Assembly (NCBI GenBank): GCA_015680685.1
Contig: MNCI01026334.1
Span: 588,003-652,002 of the forward strand
DNA length: 64,000 nt
Direction: 5' to 3'
DNA from: Gnetum montanum
Lineage: Eukaryota > Streptophyta > Gnetopsida > Gnetales > Gnetaceae
The translations under genes were made by a program, and so were the position numbers. Under the pieces are notes generated by a model. The model was not told the DNA's origin. It was given only the letters and a program-made list of their open reading frames with translations, and did no database searches. This document shows, in pieces, positions 36,101 through 47,734 of this stretch. Each line of letters starts with the position of its first letter. Position 1 is the stretch's first letter.

Positions 36101-36700
36101 CATTGACCTTGTACCTATAAGAAGTTATAAAATCGATGAATTTAGGAACAGTAGTAAAACAAAAAGCATAAAAGAATTATAATAATCATGTTTATCCCTG
36201 TAGATGATACACAATGCTAGGTGGGTTCTGGAATAATGTATGGGCTCTATGCACCACCATCAAAGTATTATCAATATTATACTGACTATACTTTGGCATC
36301 GTTTAGATCTCCATAAGGTAACGTGGGCTTATGGCATTTATTGGTCCCCCTGTGGTCTTAGGAAGCAACTTTTTAGTAATGTATCTAGTAATCAAGCTTG
36401 ATGCCCAAGCCAATAGGATCTCCACAACAACCCCAGCTAAATCCACAAACAAGTATGACGACAACATCACACTAAAGTTTCTAAGGAGGTAGACAAGGAA
36501 GTCCCTTACCCCAAGCCAAAAGCCATAACAAGAGCTTCTCGAAAGGCATGTCATGTGGTGGGGTGTTGGTCTTGGGATGACCAATGTAGCACAAGAGACC
36601 AACTAGCTCCACTATGATAAGGACAAGCCTCAAAAAGACCTTGCATGAAAAGTAAAAAACATTATGACCTATTAGACTTAGCAAATTTCGATAAAACATC
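33150..36700 (-). pseudogene. Antisense multi-exon reading frame of unknown function in the A spacer
   Basis: Not recognised. Minus-strand coding-like blocks are separated by introns with GT-AG ends and frame resumption: 35,746-35,857 (112 bp), 34,590-34,688 (99 bp), 34,301-34,394 (94 bp) and 34,058-34,159 (102 bp). A fifth acceptor (cttatag) at about 36,118 pairs with a donor decayed to GA. Blocks include NDQILVVAQTTLEEFTKSSQ and YTTRFNHVYKNYKNDGTMHN (35,900-36,110), GVPIDGAKVPTRTIRELSH (35,370-35,440), SIKHIYPTMQAQNPPKEMDD (34,935-35,000), a lysine-rich SKRLKLKLRP before the 34,688 donor, and KPWVETPEKVKFMCGMAKNI (34,190-34,255). Each long block has one or more stops or shifts. It could be a captured host gene or an extra ORF of the element lineage. 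Confidence 0.65.
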
Positions 36701-38540
36701 TAGTCAAAGGTGAAATTAGGCTCTATAAAAAGCTCTAAGATGTTTTTTCTAAAGTAGCTTAAGCAATTCCATAAAATCATTGTTACCATATCTTATAGCC
36801 TTCATATCCCAATTTTTATAGCCCAAAACTAAATCTTAGTCTAAATTATGCATAAATTTAGAAAAGCATCTAAGTTATGCATAAAAAAAAACATGCAAGT
36901 TGTACATAAATTTAGAAAATAACATCTAAATTATACATAAATTTAGAAAAAGCAAGCATAAGTTTAGAAAAAAAAACATCTAAATTATGCAAAGCATACA
37001 TAAATTTGGAAAAAGCATCTAAACTATGCACAAATTTTTAAAAAAAAACATCATAAACTTAGAAAAAATCATGTAGCCGTAAAGCTTGCTAAAAATAGAA
37101 AAAGCTTTTACTCTTCTTAAAAAAACAACATTAAGTATTAGTTTTGCATGTTGACAAAAGAAAAACATAAGTTATAGATATCAACCACTTCCATTTCCAA
37201 ATGGATAATGTGCTATGACCATAATTTTTCCTTGTTAACACAACCATAGCCAAAAAAATCATCAAAAATTCCTTTGTGCTCCAATTTTAGTGATTCTACC
37301 ATGAAAAGAATCCTAAGATTATGAACCTTATAGCCATGAGCATTAAAATCGAAAAGTATAGCCATATATCCATAAAACATGAAAAAAGATAGCCAAAACT
37401 ATAACTGTCAACATTTACCCCTTTTCATATAAGGTTGGTAAAAAATTTTACCAAAAATTCATTTGAGCTCTAAACAAAGTGATTTCATCACCATCTGAAA
37501 TTTTAAATCAATCCCTATGCACCCATGCTTAGAAAAAATTTAAAAACTCTTCCTCTTAGGCAAGAAAAATTCATCAATTTGGACAATAATCTAAAAATGG
37601 TACAACCATCCTTATTACACATGCTTAGTAAAAAATTCATAGAAAATTTTTTTAAGTTCAATCGGAGTGATTCCACCTCCATTGAAAAGCTAAAGCCAAA
37701 GCCTACTCAACCATAACTAGAAAATAGCCAAAACCTTTGTCATTTTCTTACAAAAAAAATTGCAAAATTGCATAAAATTACAAAAGCAGCACAAATAACC
37801 TAACTACGTAACGTTGGAAAAATAGCCATAACTTCATCATCATGAATCCAAATTAAATAAGACAACATCCATTAGAAAGCCTAAATGAAGGGATACAAGC
37901 CCATATCCTTAAATTTCATAAATGTGTAGCTATTCTCCCAAGAAAAATTACACAACATTACTTGCTTTTTCATGCCAAAACATTAAAAACCTTAAAACCT
38001 AAATTTCATATAGCCATGGAAACAATCGAACTAGCTAAAACCATTGAAACCCATTAAAATTTTCACCAAAATAATAGGGTAGGATTTTTTTGGAATTTAA
38101 TTTTAATAAATCCTAAGGCCTAGATCTGAAAAAATTGCCACACCCCAAATTTTTTTTTAAAAAAAAAAAAAAAGAGCATGAAACAACAAGCCCTTTTTTA
38201 AAAATCAAATCTACGAAAGCTAAAGCAATGAAACAACTATAGATCTACATAGAAGCAGCCAAAATAGGAGGTGGGATTTCATCAAAATAACATATTAATT
38301 CCTCCACCAAAGTAGATCTAGAGAAAATGGCCTTAACACATAGAAAGCAAAAAACTAGAAAACCCATAGAAAACAAAGGCAAAAATAGGTAGAACTACAT
38401 ACTTGGGAGCAGCAACAAAAGAATCATAAATGGAGATGGGCCTAGGTACTTCTTCTAGCTCCCAAGCATGTTCATCCATCTTCTAGATCATAGGGTTCTA
38501 ACTCTTTCCTCCTTATTGCTTTAACACCATGGTAGGGTCA
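36701..38540. other. A-rich stretch with degenerate short repeats
   Basis: Non-coding on both strands. Between 36,840 and 37,080 an approximately 30-40 bp A-rich motif (catctaaattatgcataaat, with tttagaaaa) recurs about seven times. A pure A-run with T-run neighbour sits at 38,148-38,174. On the minus strand this T-rich DNA lies upstream of the antisense frame. Confidence 0.6.
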
Positions 38541-39110
38541 ACACTAGGAATTATTAAAAACTAAGAAGGATGGGAGATCAATGCTAGCTATGAGGAAGAT
38601 GGGAGGCCTCCACACTAAAAAATGGTTATTGCTGCCATAAGAACCTCTGCCAAATCTCTCCTCTAATGTGTTATGATAGTAGAATAATAATTGTGATAAA
38701 AACTTATGAGATTTCATAATAAAATCACATTTAAAACCTAAATGTACACCTTGAAACACCAACTACTAATTCAATGCATCATCACTCCAAGTGCACTAAA
38801 GTGCAAAGGGGGAAAAGTCTAGTTCACATTAATTTTGGATGGGAAACAACTTTACTTTTGAAAATTTTAAATTTTTGGATTATGGACCCCACCTTGCACC
38901 TTCTCTTTTGACCAAAAATTGCATCAATGTTGGAGCTTATTTCTAATTTGACACTTAAAACCTTATGGAAACCTTAGCCCCCATGCATACATGCTGCAAA
39001 TACCATGCCCACCATGGAAACATGCCTCCTATTTTGCAAAATCATTAGAATTACAAATATTTTGCTATTTTTGGTAACCCAAACCTACCTTTTCCAACCT
39101 TGGATTCCCA
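38541..39110. other. Transition between A-rich stretch and ~190-bp array
   Basis: No gene or repeat recognised. A short open stretch at 38,544-38,762 (minus) has no family resemblance. Confidence 0.35.
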
Positions 39111-42090
39111 AAAGTGGGTGAGACATGAACAAAGCTAGATATCATGGGTTTCCATGCTGGGGCAATAGTGCCCAGCATGGAAGAAGGGGGGTAACACCCA
39201 TTCTTACATCCCAACATCTACCTAGCCCAAGTTTGACCTCAAAACAAGTCCCACATGACCTAGAACCCCTCCAAGCATCTCTAGTAGCCTTGAAACTCCA
39301 CCAAACCTAGTCAAAATATTTCAAAATTAAGGATTTGATGTTTTCCAAGGTGGGGGAGGCTTCTTCCACACTAAGCCTCTCACCCTTAGTGTGGATAGAT
39401 GGGGGGAAGCCAAAAATGACCTAAATCAATTGCCTAATGATCATTTTTGGATGCCCAGTTATCCTTAGACCCTACTAGAACCCTTTGGAGCTTCCAAAAG
39501 CCCCAAAAGTGATCAAATATGGTACAAAATTACCATTCCCATCTCATCCACACTAGGGCCACCATGCCTAGTGTGGAAGAAAGGGGGAGACTACATGAGG
39601 CACGTAGAGGCCTTCAAACTAATGGATCTAGATACCCAGCATTAACCATCAGCACCAGTAACCCTAAAAGTTGACATGCATGGTCTATTAATTATTGATC
39701 TAGCCTAGATCTAACTTTATTCATTGAGGGAGATGTCTTCCATGTTAAGCCTTCCTCCCTCAGCATGGATGGAAGGGGGAAAGCCTGAAAACCCCCTCAT
39801 AACCTTCAAAATGACCTGATCTTGACCTTAGGCACTAATTGTCAATGCTAGCAATACTGTGAACACTCATGCATAGCCAGAGTAACCATCAAAAGCTAAA
39901 AAGTCCTTCCCCCCAATTTTCAATATTGACCATGAAAGCCTCAACATGGAAAAAAGGAAGGAACCCGAAAGATTGCCTAATGACCCTTGAAACAACCAAA
40001 TTACAACATCAAGTATCAGCAATCAATGCCAACAACCTTAGAAGCCTACATGCATGATCGAAAGTGACCACAAATGGCCAAAAATATTTTCCCCTAATTT
40101 TCCACACTAAGCATGGAAGCTTCAACATGGAAAAAGGTGGGGAACATCAAAAACCACTCATCAATCTTTAAAATAGTGAAATTTTGACACTAGGCATTGA
40201 TAATCATCACTAGCAACCTGAGGGACCTACATGCATGATCCAAAATGATGCAAAGGGATAAAAATTTATTTNAAGGGACCTACATGCATGATCCAAAATG
40301 ATGCAAAGGGATAAAAATTTATTTTCCCCTAGTTTTCCACACTAAGCATACCATCCCTAGCATCGAAAAAGAGGGGGAAGCTTAAAAACCTCTTGCAAAA
40401 CCTACAAACTGACCAATTTTAACTCCAAACTCTAGTCTTTGACCTCGGTAGCCCCAAAAGCACACATGCATGGTCAATTGAGGTCAAAACTAGGCTATAT
40501 CTAAGTTTTATGGTGTTTCCAAACTAGGAATTCTCACATTTATGCTACCCAACATGGAAATAAAGGAGAAGACTTATTTTTATTACATAAATACCTCAAA
40601 ACAACATTAACTAAACTTGCATGCACTCTAGGACCCTACTGACATCCTTTGGAGCCTTCAAACATTAAGAAATTGGTGTCAAAAGGTCAAAAAATGATTC
40701 ACCTAGTTTTCTATGCTAAACATTTTAGTCCTAGTGTGAAAAAATGGGTGGATCCCAAAAAATGCTTAGAAATACCCAATATTGCTAAAACGTAACATGA
40801 ATCCCTAGTCCTCAACCCCAATAGCCTCAGAGGCTAACATGCACAATTGATTGAGGTCAAAATTGGCCTAGATCTAAGATGCATGATTCTTCCACACTGA
40901 GGATCCATTTTTCCACACTAAGGATAGTATCCCTAGTGTGGAAACTCAAGGGGGGACTTGTTTGGGGCTTCTAAACACCTCAAAATGACATTAAATAAGT
41001 TTTCATGCACTTTAGAGCCCTAGCAGCAGCCATTGAAGCCCTTAAAATTCACAAGACTAATCCCAGATGGCCAAAAAATTATTTTCCCTTAGCCTTCCAC
41101 ATTAAGCTTATCATCCTTAACATGGAAAAAATGGGGGAAGCTAAAAAGACCACTTAGGGATGCTCAAAACTTCCAAATTTTGACATGGGAACATTGCCCT
41201 TGGCCCTGGCAACTTTGGAAGGTAACATACATAGTCAATTATGATCCAAATTAGCCTAGATCTAGGATTCTTGCTTCTTCCATGCTAAAGTAAATTTCCC
41301 ATTATGAAAATAAGGTGGAAATGCTACTTTTGCACTTTTGGTTATAAGAGTATACTCCCAAAAGCCAAAGATCTATGCCGAAGAAGCCTAGGACCTCATA
41401 GCCTCAAGATTTTGCCTGTCTAACCTCATTTCAACCTCCAAAACCTATTCCCCCCATTCTTCCATGCTGGAGTAACTTCCCTAGTGTGGAAATATGGTGG
41501 ATGACTTTAAGTACCCTTAAAAAACCTTCAAATATGTCCAAAATTAGCCAGAAACTTGCAGAATCAAAGTATACAACCCTGAGGGCCTAGAAACCTAGTC
41601 AAAATGTCCCTAAACCACTTTTAATTCATAAAAAAAGTGTCCCTCTATTTTTTCAACACTAAGGATACTATGCTTAGTGTGGAAGAAGGGGGGAAGCCAT
41701 TTCGACATGTTTTGGCACTCAAAAAACTACCTCAAAATGAAGCTAGGGGATGCATAGCCTCTAGATTTAGGTCCCAACCACTTATTTGACTATTTTTTAT
41801 TCCATTTTGGCTTGAATTTTTGTTTTCCATGTTGACCCCCTTTCTTCCATGTTTGCCAACATGGAAACAAAGGGGGAAGGCTCCAAAACTTGCTTTTGGA
41901 CCTTTACAAACCTCTAGAGTGCCTAGTTTTGAAGGATCTGACCCTACGTTGTGTTGGGAAGGTCCCAAAACCTTAATTTTGAACCTATGAACACCCCAAA
42001 ACCTATTTTCCTTGGTTTCCATGTTGAGGATTCCTATTTCCATGCTAAGCCCAACATGGGAGCCTCAAAACACTTGATGTTTTGGTCCAA
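39110..42090 (+). repeat. 16-unit array of ~190-bp repeats with inverted-repeat arms (element A)
   Basis: The motif ttccacactaag/ttccatgct, followed a few bases later by its complement (cttagtgtggaa/agcatggaa), recurs near 39,150, 39,365, 39,547, 39,735, 39,915, 40,100, 40,330, 40,520, 40,710, 40,910, 41,090, 41,275, 41,455, 41,650, 41,835 and 42,020. Some arms are perfect: ttccatgctggg/cccagcatggaa at 39,150-39,182 and tccacactaag/cttagtgtgga at 39,365-39,395. Units also share acatgcatgatc-like and gggggaagc-like words. The sequences diverge strongly, so the array is old. One join near 40,272 is an assembly fault. Confidence 0.85.
40221..40323 (+). other. Single-N join flanked by an identical ~50-bp duplicate
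   Basis: The ~50 bases ending at 40,271 are repeated exactly after the N at 40,272 (both run from AGGGACCTACATGCATG to TTTATTT). Contig ends overlapped here and were joined with an N instead of merged. The true locus probably has one copy. Confidence 0.9.
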
Positions 42091-42436
42091 ATAGCACTGA
42101 TTGATGTCTGAACTCACCTAATAGCCTTGTAGCTTCAAAACATGGCCTAATAAGGCCTAAAACTAGCAAAACCTAATCATTTTTTACCTATATTAGAAAA
42201 ATTTTACCATATATAGCCTATTTTGCTTGATTTTTGCCTTATCACGTAATGTTTTGGCTTGTTTTTGGACTTGTGTTGCCTTGTTGATCTTGTTGACCTT
42301 CTATGGCCTTTATACAGCCTTATGTGTTCTTTACTTACCTTATTATAGCTTTATTTGCCTTTTTTTAGCCTTTAAATGGTATCAAATAATGGATTCTGAC
42401 CTTTCCTAGCCACTATTTAACACCATATGACCATGG

Positions 42437-42527
42437 CTCACTAAGGTCTTAAACTGGCATCATAGTCCACTAAGACTCTAAACTGGCATGATGGCCCATG
42501 AAGGCCTAAAACTAGTGAAATTGTGGC
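42437..42527 (+). repeat. 29-bp minisatellite, second copy in element A
   Basis: Three units of ctaaggtcttaaactggcat type; the first two start at 42,441 and 42,470. It lies just before the RT coding block. Confidence 0.85.
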
Positions 42528-42749
42528 ATTTATTAACCATTTGTAGCCTTACTTCGTATACTTCCCCTTGCTTGACCTTTATGTAATCTTTGTTCACCTC
42601 TATTGCACTTTGCCAAATTTTCCTTACCTCATTGATGATCTTGGATGGCTTTGATTACATTAGATTTACATGTCTTTTATAGCATTTTAGCATTATTTAT
42701 TCACTTTTACCTAGGTGCCACTTAATATGCTTTTAATTGACATGCAAGA

Positions 42750-44692
42750 TCAAAGTATGAGTACCTAGGAGCAAATCTTCTTACCTACATGGACCTCACA
42801 ATGATGTTGAACGATGTTTTGACCCTAATTGCCTAGATCTTGAGCCTGAGAGTCTTCTAGACCAAATAGCTTCAATAGAGAAACCTCTAGAATGGCCTAA
42901 AAACCTAGCCAAAACCCTTGACTTAGAGGCAAGCAACATAACTGAAGACTCTCTGGTTGATGTTCCTATCACAACACATAGTGGTGAGGAGAAAACCCTT
43001 AAACTAAGTTCCTCATTAGAACCTCAATATGCTCAAGACATCACCAAGATCTTGCAAAGCAACATTAATGTATTTGCTTTGTCATCTGAGGATATGCCAG
43101 GCCTAGACCCATGTCTAGTCCAACACAACATCATACTAGATCCTAGCATTAGACTAGTTAAGTAAGAAGTTTGTAAAATTATACTTGCTTTGGCCTTGGT
43201 AGTTTGTGATGAAATCTCAAAACTCTACTAAGCAGGTTTCATTAGGGCTATCGATTATGCAAAATGGGTATCTAACATAGTGGCAGTCCCTAATAAAAAT
43301 GAGAATATCCATATTTGCATTGATTTTCAAGACCTAAATAAAGCAACTATCAAGGATGACTTCCCTTTGGCTAGTATTGATCAACTTATCAATACTACGA
43401 TCGAACATGCCTTGTTGTCCTGTATGTATGGATTCTTGGGGTATAACCAAATTAGGATCAACCTAGAGCACCAACTTATCATGACCTTTATGATTCCATG
43501 GGGTACCTTTTGTTATACCATCATGCCTTTTTGCCTTAAGAATGCTAGAGAAACATACCAGAGAGCCATGACCTATATCTTCAATGATTACATGCTAGGT
43601 TTGCTTAATGATTGTGTAGATGACATAGTTGTGAAGTCCAAGGTAGCCAATAATCATGGTAATGACCTAGATCTTGTGCTTTAAAAATGCCTTAAATATG
43701 ATCTTAGGCTCAATCCTAAGAAGTATATCTTCGATGTCAAGACCAAAAAGATTCTTGGCATTGTAGTCTTTGAAGTAGGAATATGCATCGATCTTGATAA
43801 GGTTAAGGCCATATCCAAATTAGCAGTGCCTACCAACCTCAAAGAGCTTTGGGGATTACAAGGTAGATTATAGTTTATTCATAGGTTTATCACTAGGCTT
43901 ACAAATAAGTTATAGCCTGTGAAACACTTGCTTAAGAAAGGAGTTCACTATGAGTGGAAAACTCAATGCCAAGAGACCTTTGAGAACCTTAAGCAAGAGT
44001 TGACACAACTACCAATAGTCTATCCTCTACAAGAGGATAAACCATTTTACATTTATCTTGCCATCTCTAATACATCCATTGCCTTTCTACTCTATCAAAA
44101 ACGTGATGACAAAGCAAAAATTCCTATATACTACCTTATTCATGCATTAGTAGCCTACAAGACCTGATACATGGAGAAAGAGAAGTATTTCCTAGCACTA
44201 GTCTTCTTTTTTAAGAAATGCAGACACTACCTCTTCAAAAGCCAAGTCAACATCATTTGCAAGGACAACATACTTAGAGCCATAACAACCAACATCTATG
44301 AAAGTAGCTATATAGCCCAATGGAAATCCATAACCATGAAATTCGACCTTCATTATGTCTCTCAGTCCTCAACGAAAGATCAAACTATAGCCATACAACT
44401 CATAGTTTCACCTGTTGATGACCAAACATCCATAGATCCTAAATTCCCTAATGAATGCATTAATGCAGTTAGCCAAGTACTAAAGGATTATGAAGTGGTC
44501 ATGCACTTTAATGGAGCTTCAACTACCCATGAGGCTAGTGTTGCTACCATTGTAACACTTCCATCTAGTGAGATCTGACCCTTTTCCTATCGTTTTGGAT
44601 TCCTATGTACCAACAACATGGTAGAGTACAAGGATTTGATCAAAGGAATGATGGTAGCTCATGACCTAGAACTTAGACATTCAATGATCAAA
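42750..44692 (+). pseudogene. Element A pol: RT, RNase H and second RNase H (broken)
   Basis: The frame opens at about 42,752 with a linker (DLEPESLLDQIASIEKPLEW). RT (43,280-43,690) has HICIDFQDLNKAT, FCYTIMPFCLKNARETYQRA and DCVDDIVVKSK, where a cysteine replaces the tyrosine of YVDD. The connection and RNase H run 43,919-44,420 (FYIYLAISNT, MEKEKYFLALVFFFKKCRHY). A second RNase H starts near 44,500 with MHFNGAST, where the expected first catalytic Asp of FDGA is Asn, then CTNNMVEYKDLIKGMMVAHD. The frame stops at 44,692 at the start of LTR sequence. Integrase is absent. At least four stops. Confidence 0.87.
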
Positions 44693-45841
44693 GGTATACA
44701 CTTTTCTATGCTGGAAGCACATGCATAGCCTAGAAACCTTCCCCCCTCAGTGTGGAAGTTTTCCCTAGCATGGACTCTTCACCTCTAGTATGGAAAATTT
44801 CATCCCCCAACATGGAAGGCAAAAAATCCAAAATTCATCACTTCATGCACTTCAACATTGATCAACCACTTCAACAAGCATGATGGAGAGCTCAGCATGG
44901 AAGATTCATCTCCAATGTGGAAGGTGTGCCCTAGTTACTATTTATAGTAAATGAAATGGCCATGGGAGGAAGCACTTACTATGTACAATAACCCCCCAAA
45001 TTTGGGCACCCATCTCACCTATATTTTGGTAGCCAATTTGCAACCAATTTACAATCATTTTGCAACCCCATTCATGGCCCAAAGAACCTATAAAAGCCAA
45101 CCTTAAACACCATTTACAAGTTTAGCAATTTTTAGCAAGGTTCAACAACTTTTGGCATACAAACACTTTGGCAATTCCACAATTTTTCATATGGTTAAGA
45201 AATTTTCCAAGCACTAATTCCACACTTGGGGCATTCTCAAGCACTCAAGAGCTTCTGCAAGTTCCCATACTTGCATTCTCTTGAACCCCAACATGGAAGC
45301 ATTATAGCCTTAAGATTTGTGAACTCTCGATGTCAAAGCTGCATCTTTGGGCCTTCCAATCCCTGGCATGGAATAATCTAGCAGTCAAATTTCTTACTTT
45401 TCTTGCCCCTCCCAATAGTGACCCAACTTACATATCTAAGGTTGCAGTGGGAAAGGTTTGATAGCATCAAGAGTGGCTTAGCACCCAGATCATGGAGTAA
45501 ATCACATCGGCTTTAATGGGCTTTGAACTCCTACATAAGTGAACCTTCTTTCTACTCATCTAGGCACCATTTATACACATTTCTCTTACTCTTCATTTTT
45601 CCTTGATAAAGTTTTAAGTTTTGAGATTTGTGCTCAAAATAAATTTATTTTTTGTGCATTATTTGGATATATTTGTATTTCTACATTTTTCATTTCATAA
45701 GTCCCTAGTTGATTTATCAGACTAGCTAGGGTGCCCTGAATTCCATTTTCCTCATAGAGGCCTTGGGGATTCATGGGTTGAAGAACTGATGCACTGAGGA
45801 TCTTTGGTTTTTTTCAACAACCAAGATTTTCAGTTGCAACA
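44693..45841 (+). repeat. Element A 3' LTR, 5'-truncated
   Basis: Starts at GGTATACA, equivalent to position 24,286 in the 5' LTR, so about 306 bp of U3 are missing. TATA box at 45,089-45,096. Ends TTGCAACA. The left junction lies inside the second RNase H frame. Confidence 0.85.
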
Positions 45842-47389
45842 AGAACTATTTGGTATAATGCCTCACCTATCTAGGCCAACCCTCATATATGACATATGTA
45901 CAACTACTCAATTACAAAACCTTCATAAATGTCATGTTACTAACTATTGAGTGACATTATGACTGGTTCAACCCTAGAGTCATCCTAAGGCCTAAGCTCC
46001 CTATCATCACCCTAAATAAGATATGATTTTAACTACAACGTATTGATCGACAAACTCTGAAGTCAACTATGAAGTACTAGCTATTCCCATATTAGTTTCC
46101 TTCTTGAAAATCATGTTTAATAAACTCCTACTGATATTGACTACATGAATAATTACAAGTGATGTGAGTCAAGTACAAAATTACACCCTTCACAATACTT
46201 GACCATTAACTGAATAGTCAATATCAATAACCTAAATGTTATTTCCTTAACATGTCGAACACACCCATACATGCCTAAAATGTCTACTAGCTATTTTCAT
46301 TAAATGTTGCCATTTTCATCAAATGCCACCCTCATCATGTTGTTGTGCATAAGGTGCCACCAAGGAAAAATTATTATGCAAGATGCTAGAAAAGATGGAA
46401 AGAGAATGTAGAAATATAAAATTGAATAAAAATAATTAAGAATGTAGCTTTCAAAAAGGTTAAGCTTAAGAAAAAAGTGGTGAAAGAAGGAACATTTCCT
46501 CTACTTTGAAAAATATAGGAAGGGAATGACAAGTGCCATCCAAATGTGCTAATAAATGCAAATTAATGTTAATCTAAGATGAGTATATACCCTTTATTAT
46601 TTCAAAATATTATTAAAACAACCACACTATATTCATGTGGTCTCCCCACGAGAGTTCAAATCTTTCAAGAAATGATATTTTAAAGTTATTTTTCTATATA
46701 TGATTCTTTCTTATTTGCAAGGCATTAGCAATGGCAATTGTGATTGTAAGGGAATATCCAAGATACATGAAGCATTGGGCATCAAGAGATTTTTGGGACA
46801 TGACAATGTCTACTGAATAAGCAAAACTATAATAGGTGGATTTAAGACATGGTTGCTATTCTTGATCCTCTACTATTCGATGCTATTCCCAATCCTCTAT
46901 TGTTACACATGGTCAAGGCTGAGGCTCAAAGCACGTGACCATTGTTGGTTTGGGATTATATGGTAGATAGTGATTAGTTGGCTATGATTTTTGAGGTCTT
47001 TGCTTCTGGAATCTACGTTTCAATGATAGCTTTTTCTTGGCACAACATGAGTTGTCCAGAAAAAGCTCTCTCGGCACGATGTCGATTTTTTCTGCTTAAT
47101 GGATCTTCTCAGTGGAAAAAGTATCTATTGGTAGCTGAGCTTGGTGGGGTGTTTCTAGTTAAGTGGTGCAGTTTCTAGCAGAGTGTTTGTTGCACTATTC
47201 TAGACATGTGATTGATCTCTATAGCTTGGATTTGTTGTTGTTCCTTTGACCTGTAGGTTCAACTTCCTTGCCTGAGCCTGCTTCTTGTCCTCTGTGAATA
47301 GTTGTCCTAATGAGTCTGTTCCTGGTTTTTTTTTGTTTTTTGCTGCTCTACTCTTAATTCCTTAGAGCATTTGAGCTAAGGCCTTTCAA
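45842..47389. other. Unassigned DNA between element A and the LINE
   Basis: A/T-rich, with only short open stretches. No LTR, tRNA or recognisable domain seen. It may include the decayed 5' part of the element into which A inserted, but I found no RT motif on either strand. Confidence 0.35.
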
Positions 47390-47449
47390 GGTTTACATGA
47401 CCCAAATTATTTCTTCGCTCTCTGATGTTGGAGGGAAAAACGAAAGATA

Positions 47450-47702
47450 ATGGATTCCTCCAACAACGTATCACAACACAATGAGAATACTACTAATATG
47501 GATGATAATGATAATGTCTTGCATTTCAAATTTCCTAAAAACATCTTTGATCAAATAGTCCAAACCTTTACTCAACTTTACACAAATTGGTTTTTTTACT
47601 GGTAGGATTCCTCCTACCTCAATTTTCCAAGATTGGGTTAAAAATTTTTGGAAACCAAGAAATATTATATTAACCCTAGCTTCTAATATTAAGAAAGGGT
47701 TT

Positions 47703-47734
<32 letters not shown>

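Larger units (their letters stand above)
23980..45841 (+). mobile_element. Element A: ~22 kb Tat/Ogre-type Ty3 LTR retrotransposon
   Basis: Two LTRs in direct orientation enclose, on the plus strand, a primer-binding site, leader, gag (with a ~2 kb insertion), protease, a ~10 kb spacer with repeats and an antisense intron-containing frame, RT, RNase H and a second (archaeal-type) RNase H. A second RNase H behind the first is the hallmark of the Tat clade. Integrase and the first ~306 bp of the 3' LTR are missing, removed by one deletion. The outer flanks (aaggt, agaac) do not form an obvious target duplication. Stops throughout, so it is inactive. Confidence 0.85.

Noticed and set aside
41732-42043. 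103-codon minus-strand open frame
   Set aside because: Spans units of the ~190-bp array; the open frame is not kept in neighbouring units.
23975-45846. Target-site duplication of element A
   Set aside because: Flanking 5-mers (aaggt and agaac) do not match, and the left LTR boundary is inferred, so I do not claim one.
45842-46300. Upstream RT of element F on the minus strand, displaced by element A
   Set aside because: I translated this stretch in search of RT motifs and found none, so the link between F and the right flank of A is unsupported.
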